64,000 nt of DNA. Origin: Vibrio sp. Of7-15 (GTDB lineage Bacteria > Pseudomonadota > Gammaproteobacteria > Enterobacterales > Vibrionaceae). The position numbers and the translations under genes were made by a program. Numbering within the stretch: position 1 is the first letter of the stretch; each line of letters starts with the position of its first letter. The notes beneath the pieces were generated by a model. The model ran no database searches and was not told the DNA's origin. It saw only the letters and a list, made by a program, of their open reading frames with translations. The stretch is from the NCBI RefSeq assembly GCF_022347565.1, contig NZ_JAKRGH010000003.1, positions 1 through 64,000 on the forward strand, read 5' to 3'. Positions 63,752-64,000 of this stretch are shown piece after piece.

Positions 63752-64000
63752 GGTGGATAGTTTTATTGTGCTCATTTTTGAGTTTCATTGCCTTTGCAAA
63801 ACCAAGTGACATGAGTTCAGGCATGATGCAGGAAGTGCAAAAACCTTGGCCTCAATGGCTTGGAGAAGAGTTAAAACCAGATTTTAATAGCCATTGGCAA
63901 ACTGAAATTACAGATTTGGGAGTGACTTATTCTCCGGCGCAATCGCTACCAACGGTGCTTGTGATTATTTCTCGTAAAGCGAAATCTTATGATACAGCGT
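63748..64000 (+). CDS. Secreted protein, possibly ABC-type substrate-binding (partial)
   Basis: The ATG overlaps the stop of the MFS gene (ATGA). The first 84 residues are visible: signal peptide IVLLCSFLSFIAFA, then WPQWLGEELKPDF, TEITDLGVTYSPAQ and VLVIISRKAKSYDTA. It runs off the window. The pattern of a strand VLVIISRKAKSYDTA resembles the start of ABC-substrate-binding-like proteins, but this is a weak call. It continues the ligase-MFS operon. Confidence 0.7.
   Translation, partial: MRWIVLLCSFLSFIAFAKPSDMSSGMMQEVQKPWPQWLGEELKPDFNSHWQTEITDLGVTYSPAQSLPTVLVIISRKAKSYDTA

Overview
The window looks like chromosomal DNA of a marine gammaproteobacterium, most probably a member of the Vibrionaceae (Vibrio, Photobacterium or Aliivibrio type). 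This rests on moderate-to-low GC content, many chemoreceptors, RhlE and DbpA helicases, a Tad pilus locus, a Fur-type iron locus and a vibrio-style type VI secretion (T6SS) cluster. The species was not determined. No rRNA, tRNA, insertion sequence, CRISPR array or origin was recognised.

Layout. (1) 1-371: the end of an unknown gene, two hairpins (the second a good terminator) and a 5'-truncated GGDEF-domain remnant. (2) 381-7076: an iron-siderophore uptake locus. On the minus strand it runs TonB-dependent receptor, periplasmic binding protein, FecCD-type permease, ATPase and a small DUF2218 protein. A divergent AraC-type regulator is separated from the receptor by a convincing Fur box. (3) 7181-15117: two divergent surface lipoproteins. 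One is 670 aa with an Asp-rich microsatellite. The other is a 1901-aa repeat protein with ten ~89-aa repeats, a helical stalk and DUF1566-like modules, and it lies 17 nt upstream of a Flp pilin gene. (4) 15135-25676: a near-complete Tad/Flp pilus locus (flp, cpaB, cpaC, cpaD, cpaE, tadA-G) with tightly overlapping genes. No prepilin peptidase is visible. (5) 25738-31044: an envelope redox cassette of thioredoxin-like protein, a DUF4266 protein ending in a Gly-rich CGC tail, a DUF3570 outer-membrane barrel, a divergent ApbE-family protein and full-length DsbD.

(6) 31166-38590: a periplasmic solute-binding protein, two methyl-accepting chemotaxis proteins and a CHASE4-like/GGDEF diguanylate cyclase, separated by AT-rich spacers. 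(7) 38703-41704: convergent rhlE and dbpA sharing a bidirectional terminator. (8) 41858-44920: a haem-binding (CxxCH) chemoreceptor, cytochrome c' and cytochrome b561, which suggest redox or NO sensing and electron transfer. A fatty acid hydroxylase-family membrane protein follows. (9) 46723-60196: a T6SS sheath/baseplate cluster (tssA, hcp, tssB, tssC, a second tssC-like gene, tssE, tssF, tssG, tssH/clpV) plus two unrecognised proteins. tssJKLM, vgrG and PAAR genes are absent here. (10) 60360-64000: an ATP-grasp ligase, an MFS transporter fused behind two putative periplasmic sensor segments, and the start of a secreted protein, probably one operon.

The strongest candidate for something new is the redox cassette at 25.7-31.0 kb. 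The DUF3570 barrel carries a DxxSGAS sequence resembling the known ApbE flavinylation motif. The neighbouring ApbE homologue lacks a visible signal peptide and several residues expected of active enzymes. The DUF4266 protein carries a long extra N-terminal region. Two thiol-reducing proteins flank the set. Other points of interest are the giant lipoprotein coupled to flp, the duplicated TssC, the two orphan proteins after ClpV, and the sensor-MFS/ATP-grasp operon at the right edge.
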